Of a stretch of 37,592 bases of DNA, positions 6,780-14,618 are shown one piece after another. The stretch covers positions 1-37,592 of the forward strand of contig JAFCCL010000011.1 in the NCBI GenBank assembly GCA_017610205.1, in the 5' to 3' direction. Position numbers and translations under genes: made by a program. Source of the DNA: Candidatus Iainarchaeum sp. Lineage in GTDB: Archaea > Iainarchaeota > Iainarchaeia > Iainarchaeales > GCA-2688035. Within the stretch, counting starts at the first letter, position 1. The number at the start of each line of letters is the position of its first letter. The notes beneath the pieces were generated by a model that was given only the letters and a program-made list of their open reading frames with translations, was not told the origin of the DNA and did not search any database.

Positions 6780-6851
6780 GGGGTGCATCTTCTATATTGT
6801 GCGTTTGTTGTTAACCTCATCATTGCCTATAGAAATGTATAGGAGATAATG
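6780..6851 (+). repeat. Imperfect direct repeat, right copy, and leader of the WYL gene
   Basis: This is the partner of 4508-4571, with core 6810-6828. Here it runs into the WYL gene start. CCTAT (6826-6830) can pair with ATAGG (6838-6842), which overlaps the ribosome-binding site AGGAGAT, so the start could be partly masked in the RNA. Confidence 0.4.
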
Positions 6852-7184
6852 CTTAAAACAGTGGCTATTTTTTTGTTTTCCGTTTCTGAGGCCCCTGGGA
6901 TAAAGTCCATTCTGTATTCTTTTGAAACTTGCGTTGAGGGTTTACAAGCGTTTCTTACAATTCAAAAGGCACTGAATTCTGGTAAGCGAGTGTTGCTGAA
7001 ATATTATTTCATGAGCAGCGGACTGACTGAAAGAGAGATAAGCCCTGTTTCGCTGAATTCAAGGTATCTTAATGCTTTTTGCTATTTAAGGAATGAAGAG
7101 CGTCAGTTCAGAGTTGGTAGGATTGTTAGCACAAAAATGTTGAAGAAGAGTGTGTTGTATGAGAAAGAAAAATCCAAGCACTAA
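6849..7184 (+). CDS. Small WYL-domain protein
   Basis: The C-terminal two thirds of this 111-residue protein look like a WYL domain, a ligand- or nucleic-acid-sensing beta module common in transcription regulators and defence-linked proteins. The order is IQKALNSGKRVLLKYY, then EISPVSL, YLNAFC, and the hallmark RQFRVGRI. Unlike most WYL regulators there is no N-terminal winged-helix domain; the first 35 residues are a short hydrophobic and helical lead. A ribosome-binding site (GGAGAT) precedes the ATG at 6849. The gene lies just downstream of the divergent operator-bearing promoter, so it may sense the signal that controls that operon, but nothing in the sequence proves this. Confidence 0.55.
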   Translation: MLKTVAIFLFSVSEAPGIKSILYSFETCVEGLQAFLTIQKALNSGKRVLLKYYFMSSGLTEREISPVSLNSRYLNAFCYLRNEERQFRVGRIVSTKMLKKSVLYEKEKSKH

Positions 7185-7476
7185 AAAATACCACATTAGC
7201 AGAATAGTTCACTGGTATTTTGGTAACTATTGCGCGATAAAATGCCACGATAATGAAAAACAACTTTTTGAATGTCAACAAAAGCTTGAAGAATTTGCAA
7301 ACAAGTTCAATGACTTTCTTACTCATCAAGAGTTTCTTGACCTGTTTGAAAACCATATCTCAATTTGCAAGCTGCCAAAAGAAGAGCGCAGGAAATACAT
7401 CACCTGGAAGACATTTGCAAGATTGCAGCAGGAAAAGAATCCTTGTCCAGTTTGCAAAAAGTTTGGAATTTATTGA
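7159..7476 (+). CDS. Small protein of unknown function with C-terminal CPVC
   Basis: Unrecognised, about 105 residues from the ATG at 7159 (a GTG at 7150 is also possible). It overlaps the end of the WYL gene in another frame, which suggests co-transcription. The sequence is basic at the N-terminus (RKKNPSTKKYH), mostly helical in the middle, with Cys at CAIKC, FEC and ISIC and a final CPVCKKFG. The four or more Cys could bind a metal, but the spacing does not match a zinc ribbon I know. It ends 60 bp before the second half of lonB. Confidence 0.5.
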   Translation: MRKKNPSTKKYHISRIVHWYFGNYCAIKCHDNEKQLFECQQKLEEFANKFNDFLTHQEFLDLFENHISICKLPKEERRKYITWKTFARLQQEKNPCPVCKKFGIY

Positions 7477-7506
7477 AGCAAGCAATGCCTAATCAAAAGC
7501 TAACAA

Positions 7507-7512
7507 TTTAAA
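7507..7512 (+). promoter_or_regulatory. TATA box for the lonB C-terminal half
   Basis: TTTAAA is centred 27-28 bp upstream of the ATG at 7537, the same spacing as the box before the lonB N-terminal half (2158-2163) and before the winged-helix gene (28501-28506). This supports independent, leaderless expression of the second half. Confidence 0.55.
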
Positions 7513-7536
7513 CCCTTTCCAACATTACTTTTTTCA

Positions 7537-8967
7537 ATGAACGAGAAGAAATTCAAAACTAATTCGGAAAAAGTTTCCTCAATTTCAAAAAGGCCATTCA
7601 AGGGTCATGTCTACAATGTGACAACAGAAACAGGAAACCTTTTTGTTGAAGATATTTTGGTTCACAATTCAGGCGGCTTGGGTACTCCTGCTCATTTAAG
7701 GGTGGAACCAGGAATGATTCACAAAAGCAGTGGCGGGGTTCTTTTTCTTGATGAGATTGCTACCTTAAGTCCAAAGGCACAGCAGGAGCTTTTGACTGCA
7801 ATGCAGGAAAAAAAGTATAGTATAACCGGGCAAAGCGAGCTTTCAAGCGGTGCAATGACCAGAACAGATCCTGTGCCATGCGATTTTGTTTTGGTTGCTT
7901 CTGGAAATTATGCAGATCTTGCAAAAGTGCATCCTGCTTTAAGAAGCAGAATCAGGGGCTATGGTTATGAAATTTATATGAATGTTGACATGCCTGACAA
8001 TGAGGAAAACAGGAAAAAGCTTGTGCAGTTTGTTGCACAGGAAGTTAAAAAGGATGGAAAAATTCCTGCTTTTAGCTTAAGTGCGGTTGATGAAATAATT
8101 TTTGAGGCCAGAAGGCGTGCTGACAGAAAGAACAGGCTTACTTTAAAATTGAGGGACCTTGGCGGTCTGATTAGGGCTTCTGGAGATATTGCAAAAGAAA
8201 AAGGCCATTCTGTTGTAATGCCTGAAGATGTTGTTCAGGCAAAGTTTAGTGCAAAAACTCTTGAACAGCAGATGGTTGACAAGTCTCTTGAATTGAAAAA
8301 AGAGTATGATGTTTACCTTACAAAGGGTGCTGTTGTTGGCAGGGTTAATGGTCTGGCTGTAAGCAGTGACGGTTCGGCAGGAATGATTTTGCCTATTGAA
8401 GCTGAAATGGCTCCTGCTGCAAGCAGAAGCGAGGGCAGAATTATTGCAACAGGAAAGCTTGGAGAGATTGCAAAAGAAGCAGTTCAGAATGTAAGTGCGC
8501 TGATTAAAAAGGTCAGCGGTAAGGATGTCAGCAGGCATGATTTGCATATTCAGTTTTTGCAGACCTATGAGGGTGTGGAAGGAGACAGTGCAAGTGTAAG
8601 TGTTGCCACTGCTGTAATAAGTGCGGCTGAAGGAATTCCAATAAAACAAAGTCTTGCAATGACTGGTTCGCTTTCAGTAAGGGGCGAGGTTTTGCCAATT
8701 GGAGGAGTTTCAAGCAAGATTCATGCTGCAATCAGAGCAGGATTTAAGGAAGTTATTATTCCAAAGTCAAACATGGCTGATATTGTTTTAACAAAAGAGG
8801 AGCTGAAAAAAATAAAGGTCCTTCCTGTTTTAAGTCTGAATGAGGTTTTAGAAAATGCTTTTGTTGACGGCAACAAAACAACAAAGCTTCTTTCATCCTT
8901 AAAGAAACTGCTTCTTTTTTTACCAAAAACCAGTACAAAAACTGTTGCAAAAAAAAGCGTTTCCTGA
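7537..8967 (+). CDS. lonB: Intein C-terminal splicing segment fused to the LonB protease C-terminal half
   Basis: Residues 1-44 are an intein C-fragment: [18 protein letters not shown] is block F and ILVHN, followed by Ser, is block G, with the penultimate His, terminal Asn and Ser+1 nucleophile needed for splicing. From Ser45 (codon 7669-7671) the sequence is Lon[10 protein letters not shown], Walker B GGVLFLDE, the arginine-finger region [12 protein letters not shown], then the Lon protease domain with catalytic Ser in EGDSASVS and Lys in [10 protein letters not shown]. Joined to the first half (207 residues), the extein totals 639 residues, normal for archaeal LonB. The ATG at 7537 has its own TATA box. 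The gene abuts the DUF373 stop codon with no gap, in convergent orientation. No stops or frameshifts are visible. Confidence 0.88.
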   Translation: MNEKKFKTNSEKVSSISKRPFKGHVYNVTTETGNLFVEDILVHNSGGLGTPAHLRVEPGMIHKSSGGVLFLDEIATLSPKAQQELLTAMQEKKYSITGQSELSSGAMTRTDPVPCDFVLVASGNYADLAKVHPALRSRIRGYGYEIYMNVDMPDNEENRKKLVQFVAQEVKKDGKIPAFSLSAVDEIIFEARRRADRKNRLTLKLRDLGGLIRASGDIAKEKGHSVVMPEDVVQAKFSAKTLEQQMVDKSLELKKEYDVYLTKGAVVGRVNGLAVSSDGSAGMILPIEAEMAPAASRSEGRIIATGKLGEIAKEAVQNVSALIKKVSGKDVSRHDLHIQFLQTYEGVEGDSASVSVATAVISAAEGIPIKQSLAMTGSLSVRGEVLPIGGVSSKIHAAIRAGFKEVIIPKSNMADIVLTKEELKKIKVLPVLSLNEVLENAFVDGNKTTKLLSSLKKLLLFLPKTSTKTVAKKSVS

Positions 8968-10185
8968 TTATGCGCTTGCAACTATTTTTCCTTTTTTGAA
9001 GAAAAACTTTTTCTTGGTTAATTCAATGCTTTTGTTTGTTTCGCTTTTGACATAGGTTATGCTTTTCTTTTTCTTGTCAACTGCTTCAACTCTTCCAATC
9101 CATGTTCCGTTCATGTTGTAAATTGGCAGGCCTATCAAAAGCTTTGTTACTTTTTCTCTTATATCCAGAACTTCACTTAGTCTAAATGAAATTAGTAATA
9201 CAACAAAGCTTCCGAGTATTGTTAAAAGGAAAAAGTTTAGGTCAACTTCCCTTAGAAGTACAAGTGTTGCTGTATCAAGAATCCACCAGAATAGGATAAT
9301 GCTTATTCCTGTTAACATGTATTTTCTCAAAAGGAATGCTTTTTTGAGGTGGACGACATCAACGCATCTGCCAACAACAACGCTTAATGCTGCAAGTGCA
9401 ACGAATAAGTAGGTTGCCTGTATTATTCTTGCCGAGTCAAGTAATGGGTCTGAAAACTGCATTGTCAGATAAAGGTTGTATGCTGTAATTACCCCAAATG
9501 CTGCAATGAAAATACTTCCAACATAAAAAGGAAAGCTGCTTCTTTGAACTGAAACTCCGTCAGTTGCGCTTCTTAATATGTGAATTAATGGCTCTTCTAT
9601 GCCAAAGCCTTTCATCAAAAGGTAAATTCCAAAAATAAGTGCAATTATTTGAAATGACATTGTTCCAAGTGCAACGTAAAGCAATAGCAATATTGCCGGA
9701 ATTCCAAAAACAATTCTTGCAATGTAAGGGTCTTTCATTGCCTCCTTTACTGTAAAAAATGCTGATTCTATTTGCTGAGCTTGTTTTATGATTACAATTT
9801 CTTTTGAAACAACTTTTGCCCTGCTTTGCAGTATTGGAACTATTTGGTCGTCTTCCGCCCCGTCTGTTACCAGTACAAATCCTTCTGCCTTAAATTTTGA
9901 AAGCACTATATCAAGTTGCCTATTGAGTTCTTTGTCTGATTGAAATCCTGCTTTGCTGTGGCCTGTAATTGTTGCAACCTGTGCATTTTTCACATCTTTT
10001 TTGACTTCATCAAATTTTTTTACTGCAGCAAAAATGCTGTTTGCATCGGATTCTGTTGGATCTGCAAGCGCAAGCTTTGAAGCAGCCTCCAAATTCTTTT
10101 CCCTTCCTATCACAGGCCCTTTTACCCCTGCTTTTTTTCCAAGGTCATTATCCCTATCAGCACAAATTACAAGTAAATTATCCAT
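8968..10185 (-). CDS. DUF373 family membrane protein
   Basis: DUF373 proteins are conserved in archaea and have no assigned function. About 150 soluble N-terminal residues open with LLVICADRDNDLGKKAGV, the family's characteristic start, and include a second conserved block (VLVTDGAEDDQIVPIL). They are followed by some six membrane helices and a basic C-terminal tail. I place the start at 10185: a TTATATATAAA box at 10213-10223 lies 33 bp from this ATG, while the earlier ATG at 10200 would be only about 18 bp away. It is convergent with lonB and divergent from the SPFH gene. Confidence 0.85.
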   Translation of the reverse strand: MDNLLVICADRDNDLGKKAGVKGPVIGREKNLEAASKLALADPTESDANSIFAAVKKFDEVKKDVKNAQVATITGHSKAGFQSDKELNRQLDIVLSKFKAEGFVLVTDGAEDDQIVPILQSRAKVVSKEIVIIKQAQQIESAFFTVKEAMKDPYIARIVFGIPAILLLLYVALGTMSFQIIALIFGIYLLMKGFGIEEPLIHILRSATDGVSVQRSSFPFYVGSIFIAAFGVITAYNLYLTMQFSDPLLDSARIIQATYLFVALAALSVVVGRCVDVVHLKKAFLLRKYMLTGISIILFWWILDTATLVLLREVDLNFFLLTILGSFVVLLISFRLSEVLDIREKVTKLLIGLPIYNMNGTWIGRVEAVDKKKKSITYVKSETNKSIELTKKKFFFKKGKIVASA

Positions 10186-10275
10186 TTCTTCCCAACTCAT
10201 TAATAGTTAAGGTTATATATAAATGATTCACTAAAATATATTTAAACAGTGCCATTATAGTATTTTGGTGATAAT

Positions 10276-11247
10276 GTGAAGGGACAAAGCACAAAGTATA
10301 TTATTTTCATTCTGCTGCTGTTTTTCCTATTCAGCCTTGCAGCAATTGCTTTTTCCAATGTTGATGTTTTGGCAGCAAATCTGGTCTGGGTAGTTCTAAT
10401 TGCCTTGTTTCTTTTGATTGTGTGGAAAGGAGACCTTATTCTAATGCTTGAAGAATACCAGCGTGCTGTAATAATGAGGTTTGGAAAAGTAAGAAGGGTT
10501 GGCGGTCCTGGATGGTGCATTGTTTTGCCGTTTATTGAAAAGTCAACAATTGTTGATTTGAGAACGCAGACAATTGATGTTCCAAAACAGGAGATTATCA
10601 CAAAAAACAAAATTGAGCTTGGAATCGATGCCGTTATTTACCTTAGTGTTGGAAAGGAAAAGGAATCAGTAATAAAAAGCATTATTGAGATTGAAGATTA
10701 CAGGACTGCTGTAAAGCTTTACGTTATTTCTGCTTTAAGGGATGTGCTTGGAAGCATGAGCCTTGATGATGTCATAAGCAATATTGAGGTAATAAACCAA
10801 CAGCTCAAAGACGGCTTGAAAAAAATAACCATTGACTGGGGAATTGTTATTGAAAATGTTGAAATAAAGGACGTTGACATTCCAAAGGTTGTTTTGGATG
10901 CAATGCACAAGGAGAAGGCCGCTGAGCAGGAAAAGCTTGCAAGAATGGAGCGGGCAATGGCACACGAGTATGAGATTGAAACAGTGAAAAGGGCAGCCGA
11001 GCATTTGAGTGACAGGGCAATGGCATACTATTACATTAGGGCGCTTGAAAAATTGGGTGAGGGCAAAAGCACAAAATTCATGTTTCCCATGGAAATTACA
11101 AAGCTTGCTGAAAGCATTGGAAAAGGCGTGCAATCAGGCCAAGGCCTTGAAAAACTGTTTGAAAAATATGCCCCTGCTGTTACAGCTGTCCTAAACCAGA
11201 ATGAGAAAAAGCAAATTGCAAAAAAGGCTAAAAAGAAAAAAAAGTGA
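10276..11247 (+). CDS. SPFH/band 7 (stomatin-slipin) membrane protein
   Basis: Two N-terminal hydrophobic segments (about residues 8-26 and 33-50) anchor the protein. They are followed by a band 7 domain: EEYQRAVIMRFGKVRRVGGPG, the lead-in to slipin-type proteins, then VDLRTQTIDVPKQE, TKNKIELGIDAVIYL and ALRDVLG. After about residue 205 comes a charged coiled coil (EKAAEQEKLARMERAMAHE) and a Lys-rich tail. Such proteins form ring-like scaffolds in membrane microdomains and often act with membrane proteases, which makes nearby LonB an interesting but unproven partner. The start is GTG at 10276; an ATG two bases earlier is out of frame and followed at once by stop. GGTGAT precedes it and TTTAAA lies at 10241-10246. 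Confidence 0.9.
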   Translation: MKGQSTKYIIFILLLFFLFSLAAIAFSNVDVLAANLVWVVLIALFLLIVWKGDLILMLEEYQRAVIMRFGKVRRVGGPGWCIVLPFIEKSTIVDLRTQTIDVPKQEIITKNKIELGIDAVIYLSVGKEKESVIKSIIEIEDYRTAVKLYVISALRDVLGSMSLDDVISNIEVINQQLKDGLKKITIDWGIVIENVEIKDVDIPKVVLDAMHKEKAAEQEKLARMERAMAHEYEIETVKRAAEHLSDRAMAYYYIRALEKLGEGKSTKFMFPMEITKLAESIGKGVQSGQGLEKLFEKYAPAVTAVLNQNEKKQIAKKAKKKKK

Positions 11248-11296
11248 TTCCTTTTTTTTCCCTGTCATTGCAAAAGAAAATCAAAATCTATTCATT

Positions 11297-12202
11297 TCAT
11301 GCCATTGCTGCTGCAATCACATAGGCTTCAATTAATCCACCAATTGCAAGCAGCCCCAATGCGTATAAAACCATTACAATCACGTCTTTTACAATAAGTC
11401 CCATTTCTCCTTTGAGGTGTTTTTTCTTGCTTATTGCAACCCCGATTATTCCCCCTGCAATTGCACCAACAAAATATCCCAGTGCTTCAAACATTCCGTG
11501 TGGCACCAGACCCAATGCTCTGTTTGCTGCTATTCCAAGTGCGGCAACTCCGCCATGGCTTGCTGCATACTGAACTACATCTTTTCCAATAAGTACTCCA
11601 AGTACAGATGCATTCCATCCAAGAAGAAAAACAGCTCCTGCACCATATGCAAGGGAAGTAAAAAGCATTAATGCAAGGATAAAAATGTTGTTTGCAAAAA
11701 TTATTTCAAACCAGCAAAAAGGGTTTGAACCGCATGTTTTTGCAGAAACTGAAAAGGCACCTACTGGATTTTCTCCGCTTGAAATTGAAAAGGCACCTGA
11801 AAGGTTTGTCCTTAAGCCACTTATCTGTCCAAGGGTAAATTCCTGTTCGGCAAACATTACTTCTCTTACATCAGGTGTTACAACACTGTACCAGAAAGCA
11901 TATGCAAGAATCATTCCTATAAAAAAGAAAGCGTAAACTTTTACTATGCTAAAATGTCTTGTGAGGAACAATGCTGCAAACCCGGGTCTTTCAGCTTCTT
12001 TTTCTTCCTCTGATTTAAACATTGAATGAAAAAGTGGAACAAGTGCAATTGTAACAAATGCTATTGCAAGAATTGAAGAGCTTTTTGGAAACATCATGTA
12101 TGCTACCCAAAGCGAAACAGAACAAATTAATACTGATGCTGCAAGCATGAAAAAAGGGTGCTGTAATGCTTCCCTTGTGCTTAAAACTGATTCAAGTACC
12201 AT
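11297..12202 (-). CDS. SpoIIM (stage II sporulation M)-like membrane protein
   Basis: This 301-residue integral membrane protein has about six or seven helices. The central block NNIFILALMLFTSLAYGAG, followed by NASVLGVLIG and GLVPHGMFEALGYFVGA, is the pattern of the SpoIIM/DUF95 family. In Bacillus SpoIIM takes part in septal peptidoglycan remodelling with SpoIID and SpoIIP. Archaea have many homologues without that pathway and with unknown function. A loop of about 60 residues between helices contains NPFCWFE. It is transcribed divergently from csl4. The only clear TTTAAA on this side (12211-12216) is too close to its ATG, so its promoter is uncertain. Confidence 0.85.
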   Translation of the reverse strand: MVLESVLSTREALQHPFFMLAASVLICSVSLWVAYMMFPKSSSILAIAFVTIALVPLFHSMFKSEEEKEAERPGFAALFLTRHFSIVKVYAFFFIGMILAYAFWYSVVTPDVREVMFAEQEFTLGQISGLRTNLSGAFSISSGENPVGAFSVSAKTCGSNPFCWFEIIFANNIFILALMLFTSLAYGAGAVFLLGWNASVLGVLIGKDVVQYAASHGGVAALGIAANRALGLVPHGMFEALGYFVGAIAGGIIGVAISKKKHLKGEMGLIVKDVIVMVLYALGLLAIGGLIEAYVIAAAMA

Positions 12203-12298
12203 CCCAACACCATGATTTAAATACCTTATTGTTAAGAGAATATATTGCAGGGTAATAATAAGATTACTGTTTTCTGCTTATTTTTAGGGTTTTTTTGC

Positions 12299-12868
12299 AT
12301 GGACAAGAAATTAAAGAAAAAGGTTGCTTTACCAGGGCAGCTTATTAGCACTGAAGAGGAATTTATGCCTGGAAAGAACACTTTTGAGGACAATGGAGAA
12401 ATTTTTAGCGGCAGTACAGGTCTTATTGAAGAAGATTTTAAAACCAAGGAAATTTCTGTAAAGCCCGCTTCAGAACCAGTCAAACTAAGACCTGGAAGTA
12501 TTATTTTTGGAAAAGTCGATGTTGTAAAAGACAACTCTGTTTTAATAGAAATGCGAAACGTTTACGGTATGGACAAAAAGGTAATCGCTCCAAGTTTTGC
12601 TGTCATTCCTGTAAGAAATGTAAGCCGTGATTATGTTGAAAGACTGCATGATTTTTTTAAGGTTGGAGACATTGTAAAGGCCGGGGTTTCAAAAATTTTA
12701 CCAGGAAACAACATTGACCTTGAAACAAACAGCCCGGAGCTTGGTGTTGTAAAGGCATTCTGCAGCAGATGCAGAAAGCCATTGCATCTTTTTGGCTCAA
12801 GTTTAAAATGTTTAAGTTGTGGAAATACTGAGGGAAGAAAAATTTCAAAGAATTATTTGCTTAACTGA
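12299..12868 (+). CDS. csl4: Exosome RNA-binding subunit Csl4
   Basis: Csl4 forms part of the cap of the archaeal exosome, which degrades and tails RNA. The 189-residue protein shows the three expected parts: an N-terminal domain opening KKVALPGQLISTEEEFMPG (a classic Csl4 start), an S1 RNA-binding domain from about residue 66 (LRPGSIIFGKVDVVKDNSV) and a C-terminal zinc ribbon with CSRC and CLSC. I chose the ATG at 12299; the frame is open upstream to a TTG at 12245, but those residues are hydrophobic and unlike Csl4. Next downstream is rpoL. Confidence 0.93.
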   Translation: MDKKLKKKVALPGQLISTEEEFMPGKNTFEDNGEIFSGSTGLIEEDFKTKEISVKPASEPVKLRPGSIIFGKVDVVKDNSVLIEMRNVYGMDKKVIAPSFAVIPVRNVSRDYVERLHDFFKVGDIVKAGVSKILPGNNIDLETNSPELGVVKAFCSRCRKPLHLFGSSLKCLSCGNTEGRKISKNYLLN

Positions 12869-12919
12869 TTTTTGTTAAATGCAATTTTTAGAAAAGCAAT
12901 TTTATGAAAGGTGATTTTT

Positions 12920-13192
12920 ATGGATATTGTAGTAAAAAAAAGTTCAGCAAACGAGCTTCATTTCATAATGAAGGGTGAAAGGCATACTTTTTCAAACCTT
13001 TTAAGGGAAACGCTTTTGCAGGATTCAAGCGTTGCCTTTGCAGCATACAATTTGCAGCACCCTCTTGGATCTGAATGCGAGTTTGTGGTAAAAACAAAGG
13101 GCAAAACCGCAAAAAAGGCTTTGGCTGATGCATCAAAGCAGGTTGAAAAAAAACTTGCTGAGTTTGAAAAAGCTTTTAAATCTGCAAAGTAA
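12920..13192 (+). CDS. rpoL: DNA-directed RNA polymerase subunit L (Rpo11)
   Basis: RpoL pairs with subunit D as the assembly platform of archaeal RNA polymerase, like bacterial alpha. The 90-residue protein has the family's core: ELHFIMKGERHTFSNLLRETLL, then VAFAAYNLQHPL, followed by a C-terminal helix rich in Lys and Ala. The ATG at 12920 is preceded by GGTGAT at 4-bp spacing; an in-frame GTG at 12911 lies within that site and is unlikely to be used. It sits between csl4 and the DUF99 gene and is probably co-transcribed with both. Confidence 0.95.
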   Translation: MDIVVKKSSANELHFIMKGERHTFSNLLRETLLQDSSVAFAAYNLQHPLGSECEFVVKTKGKTAKKALADASKQVEKKLAEFEKAFKSAK

Positions 13193-13202
13193 TGTGGGTT
13201 GT

Positions 13203-13763
13203 ATGAAAGAGCTTTTGCGTGTTATTGCAATAGATGACGGCAGTTTCAAGCCAAGGCAAAAAGGCAAAGCCATTCTTGTTGCAGTGCTATCCAGATTTGA
13301 CAACAGGGTTGAAGGAATTCTTTCCACCAAAGTTGAGGTTGACGGTCTTGATTCAACAAAAAAAATAATTGAAATGATTAAAAAAAGCAAATTCAACCAG
13401 CAGGCAAATTTTCTAATTCTTGACGGAGTAAATTTTGCAGGCTTTAACATTGTTGACCTGCCATTGCTTTCCAAAAAGCTTGGCATTCCTGCAATAGCAA
13501 TCGCAAGAAAAAACCCAAACTTTGACAAAATAGAAAAAGCCCTAAGCAACTTCAGGGACAAAAAGAAAAGAACTGCATTGATTGAAAAAGCAGGCCCTGT
13601 TTACAAAGCTAAAAATGTCTTCTTTCAAGTATCCGGAGCAGACCAAAAAACAATTAAAGCAGTTCTAACTAAAACAACTAGGTACGGAAATCTTCCGGAG
13701 CCGCTGAGGCTGGCGCACTTGATTGCGTCAGGAATTTCAAGAGGGCAAAGTACCAGACCCTAG
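13203..13763 (+). CDS. DUF99 (UPF0215) family protein
   Basis: This 186-residue protein belongs to the archaeal DUF99 family, which has an RNase H-like fold related to endonuclease V but no established function. Visible features are the opening LRVIAIDDGSF, the DSTKKIIEMIKKSKF helix, FLILDGVNFAGFNIVDLP and, near the end, RYGNLPEPLRLAHLIASGI, which closes most family members. The acidic DD near the N-terminus and D in ILDGV match the metal-site positions expected for such folds. The start at 13203 follows the rpoL stop by 10 bp; longer in-frame starts overlap rpoL and are not needed. It ends in TAG. Confidence 0.88.
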   Translation: MKELLRVIAIDDGSFKPRQKGKAILVAVLSRFDNRVEGILSTKVEVDGLDSTKKIIEMIKKSKFNQQANFLILDGVNFAGFNIVDLPLLSKKLGIPAIAIARKNPNFDKIEKALSNFRDKKKRTALIEKAGPVYKAKNVFFQVSGADQKTIKAVLTKTTRYGNLPEPLRLAHLIASGISRGQSTRP

Positions 13764-13821
13764 AAAAAAGATTTCAAAGAAGTTAAATTGGAAAAATTGA
13801 ATCGGGAAAAATGGTGAAAAA

Positions 13822-14583
13822 ATGGGTTGGAAAAAATTCAGGGAAAAATTGAAGTGGATTGACCCATTTACCTATGTTGATCTTTACATAATGCCAAAAG
13901 TAAATCCCGAAGACAGCGAGGCAATAAGCTGGGTTGTTTACCTTGCAAGTGCGTTTCTTTTTGCCTGGCTGATTTACACTGGCCTTGGCCTTGCTTTTGG
14001 AACAGAAAGCCCTATGATGATTGTTGTAAGTGCTTCAATGGAGCCACTGTACCACAGGGGCGACGTCATTCTTTTGCATGGTGCAACAGCTGAATCAATC
14101 AACAGTCCTGAAGTGGTTCTTGACATTCCTTCACTTAAAGAAAAAGAACTTTACTCTTTTGCAGAACCAGTATACTCGGATTCACTTCCAAAGCATATTG
14201 AGGCAATAAGTTTTAATCAGGGGAAAAATCTTCCAATTACTCAGAAGGGAGACATAGTGGTTTACTGGAGTGAGCGCATGAACGAGCCGGTTGTTCACAG
14301 AACAGTTGCCAAATTGCGTGCGGATGATGGCTGGTATCTTTTAACAAAAGGCGATTCAATTCACAACACCACAATTGACCAGGATTGCGGTTTTATAATA
14401 AACGGGCAATCCCAAAAACCCTGTATAGAATTTTATCCTCTTCCAATTGAAAAACTCCAAGGCAAAGCCTTCTTTCAGGTTCCGCTCCTCGGATGCGTAA
14501 AACTATGGCTTTTGGACGACCTTGGGAGCCTAATAGCCACAGGCAAGCTTCCAAACGAATTCAGGGAAGGGAATGTATGCTAA
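13822..14583 (+). CDS. Archaeal-type signal peptidase I
   Basis: This type I signal peptidase cleaves signal peptides from exported proteins at the outer face of the membrane. The 253-residue protein has one clear membrane helix (about residues 36-60) followed directly by the catalytic Ser72 in VVSASMEP. The general base is His159 in VVHRTVA, as in archaeal and ER Sec11 enzymes, where bacterial enzymes have Lys. The acidic residues lie in LTKGDSI (Asp178) and IDQD. Between Ser and His is an insertion of about 50 residues compared with compact archaeal enzymes. Likely substrates in this window are the S-layer and cysteine-rich proteins. GGTGA lies 5 bp before the ATG. Confidence 0.92.
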   Translation: MGWKKFREKLKWIDPFTYVDLYIMPKVNPEDSEAISWVVYLASAFLFAWLIYTGLGLAFGTESPMMIVVSASMEPLYHRGDVILLHGATAESINSPEVVLDIPSLKEKELYSFAEPVYSDSLPKHIEAISFNQGKNLPITQKGDIVVYWSERMNEPVVHRTVAKLRADDGWYLLTKGDSIHNTTIDQDCGFIINGQSQKPCIEFYPLPIEKLQGKAFFQVPLLGCVKLWLLDDLGSLIATGKLPNEFREGNVC

Positions 14584-14587
14584 ATCT

Positions 14588-14597
14588 TTTTATATAA
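14588..14597 (+). promoter_or_regulatory. TATA box for the histidine-kinase-like gene
   Basis: TTTTATATAA lies in the 35-bp gap after the signal peptidase stop, centred 26-27 bp before the ATG at 14619. This predicts a separate, leaderless transcript. Confidence 0.5.
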
Positions 14598-14618
14598 CTC
14601 CTGTAGCAATTATCATAT

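Noticed and set aside
12245..12298. N-terminal extension of Csl4 from TTG
   Set aside because: The extra residues are hydrophobic and unlike Csl4, and the ATG at 12299 begins the known family N-terminus.
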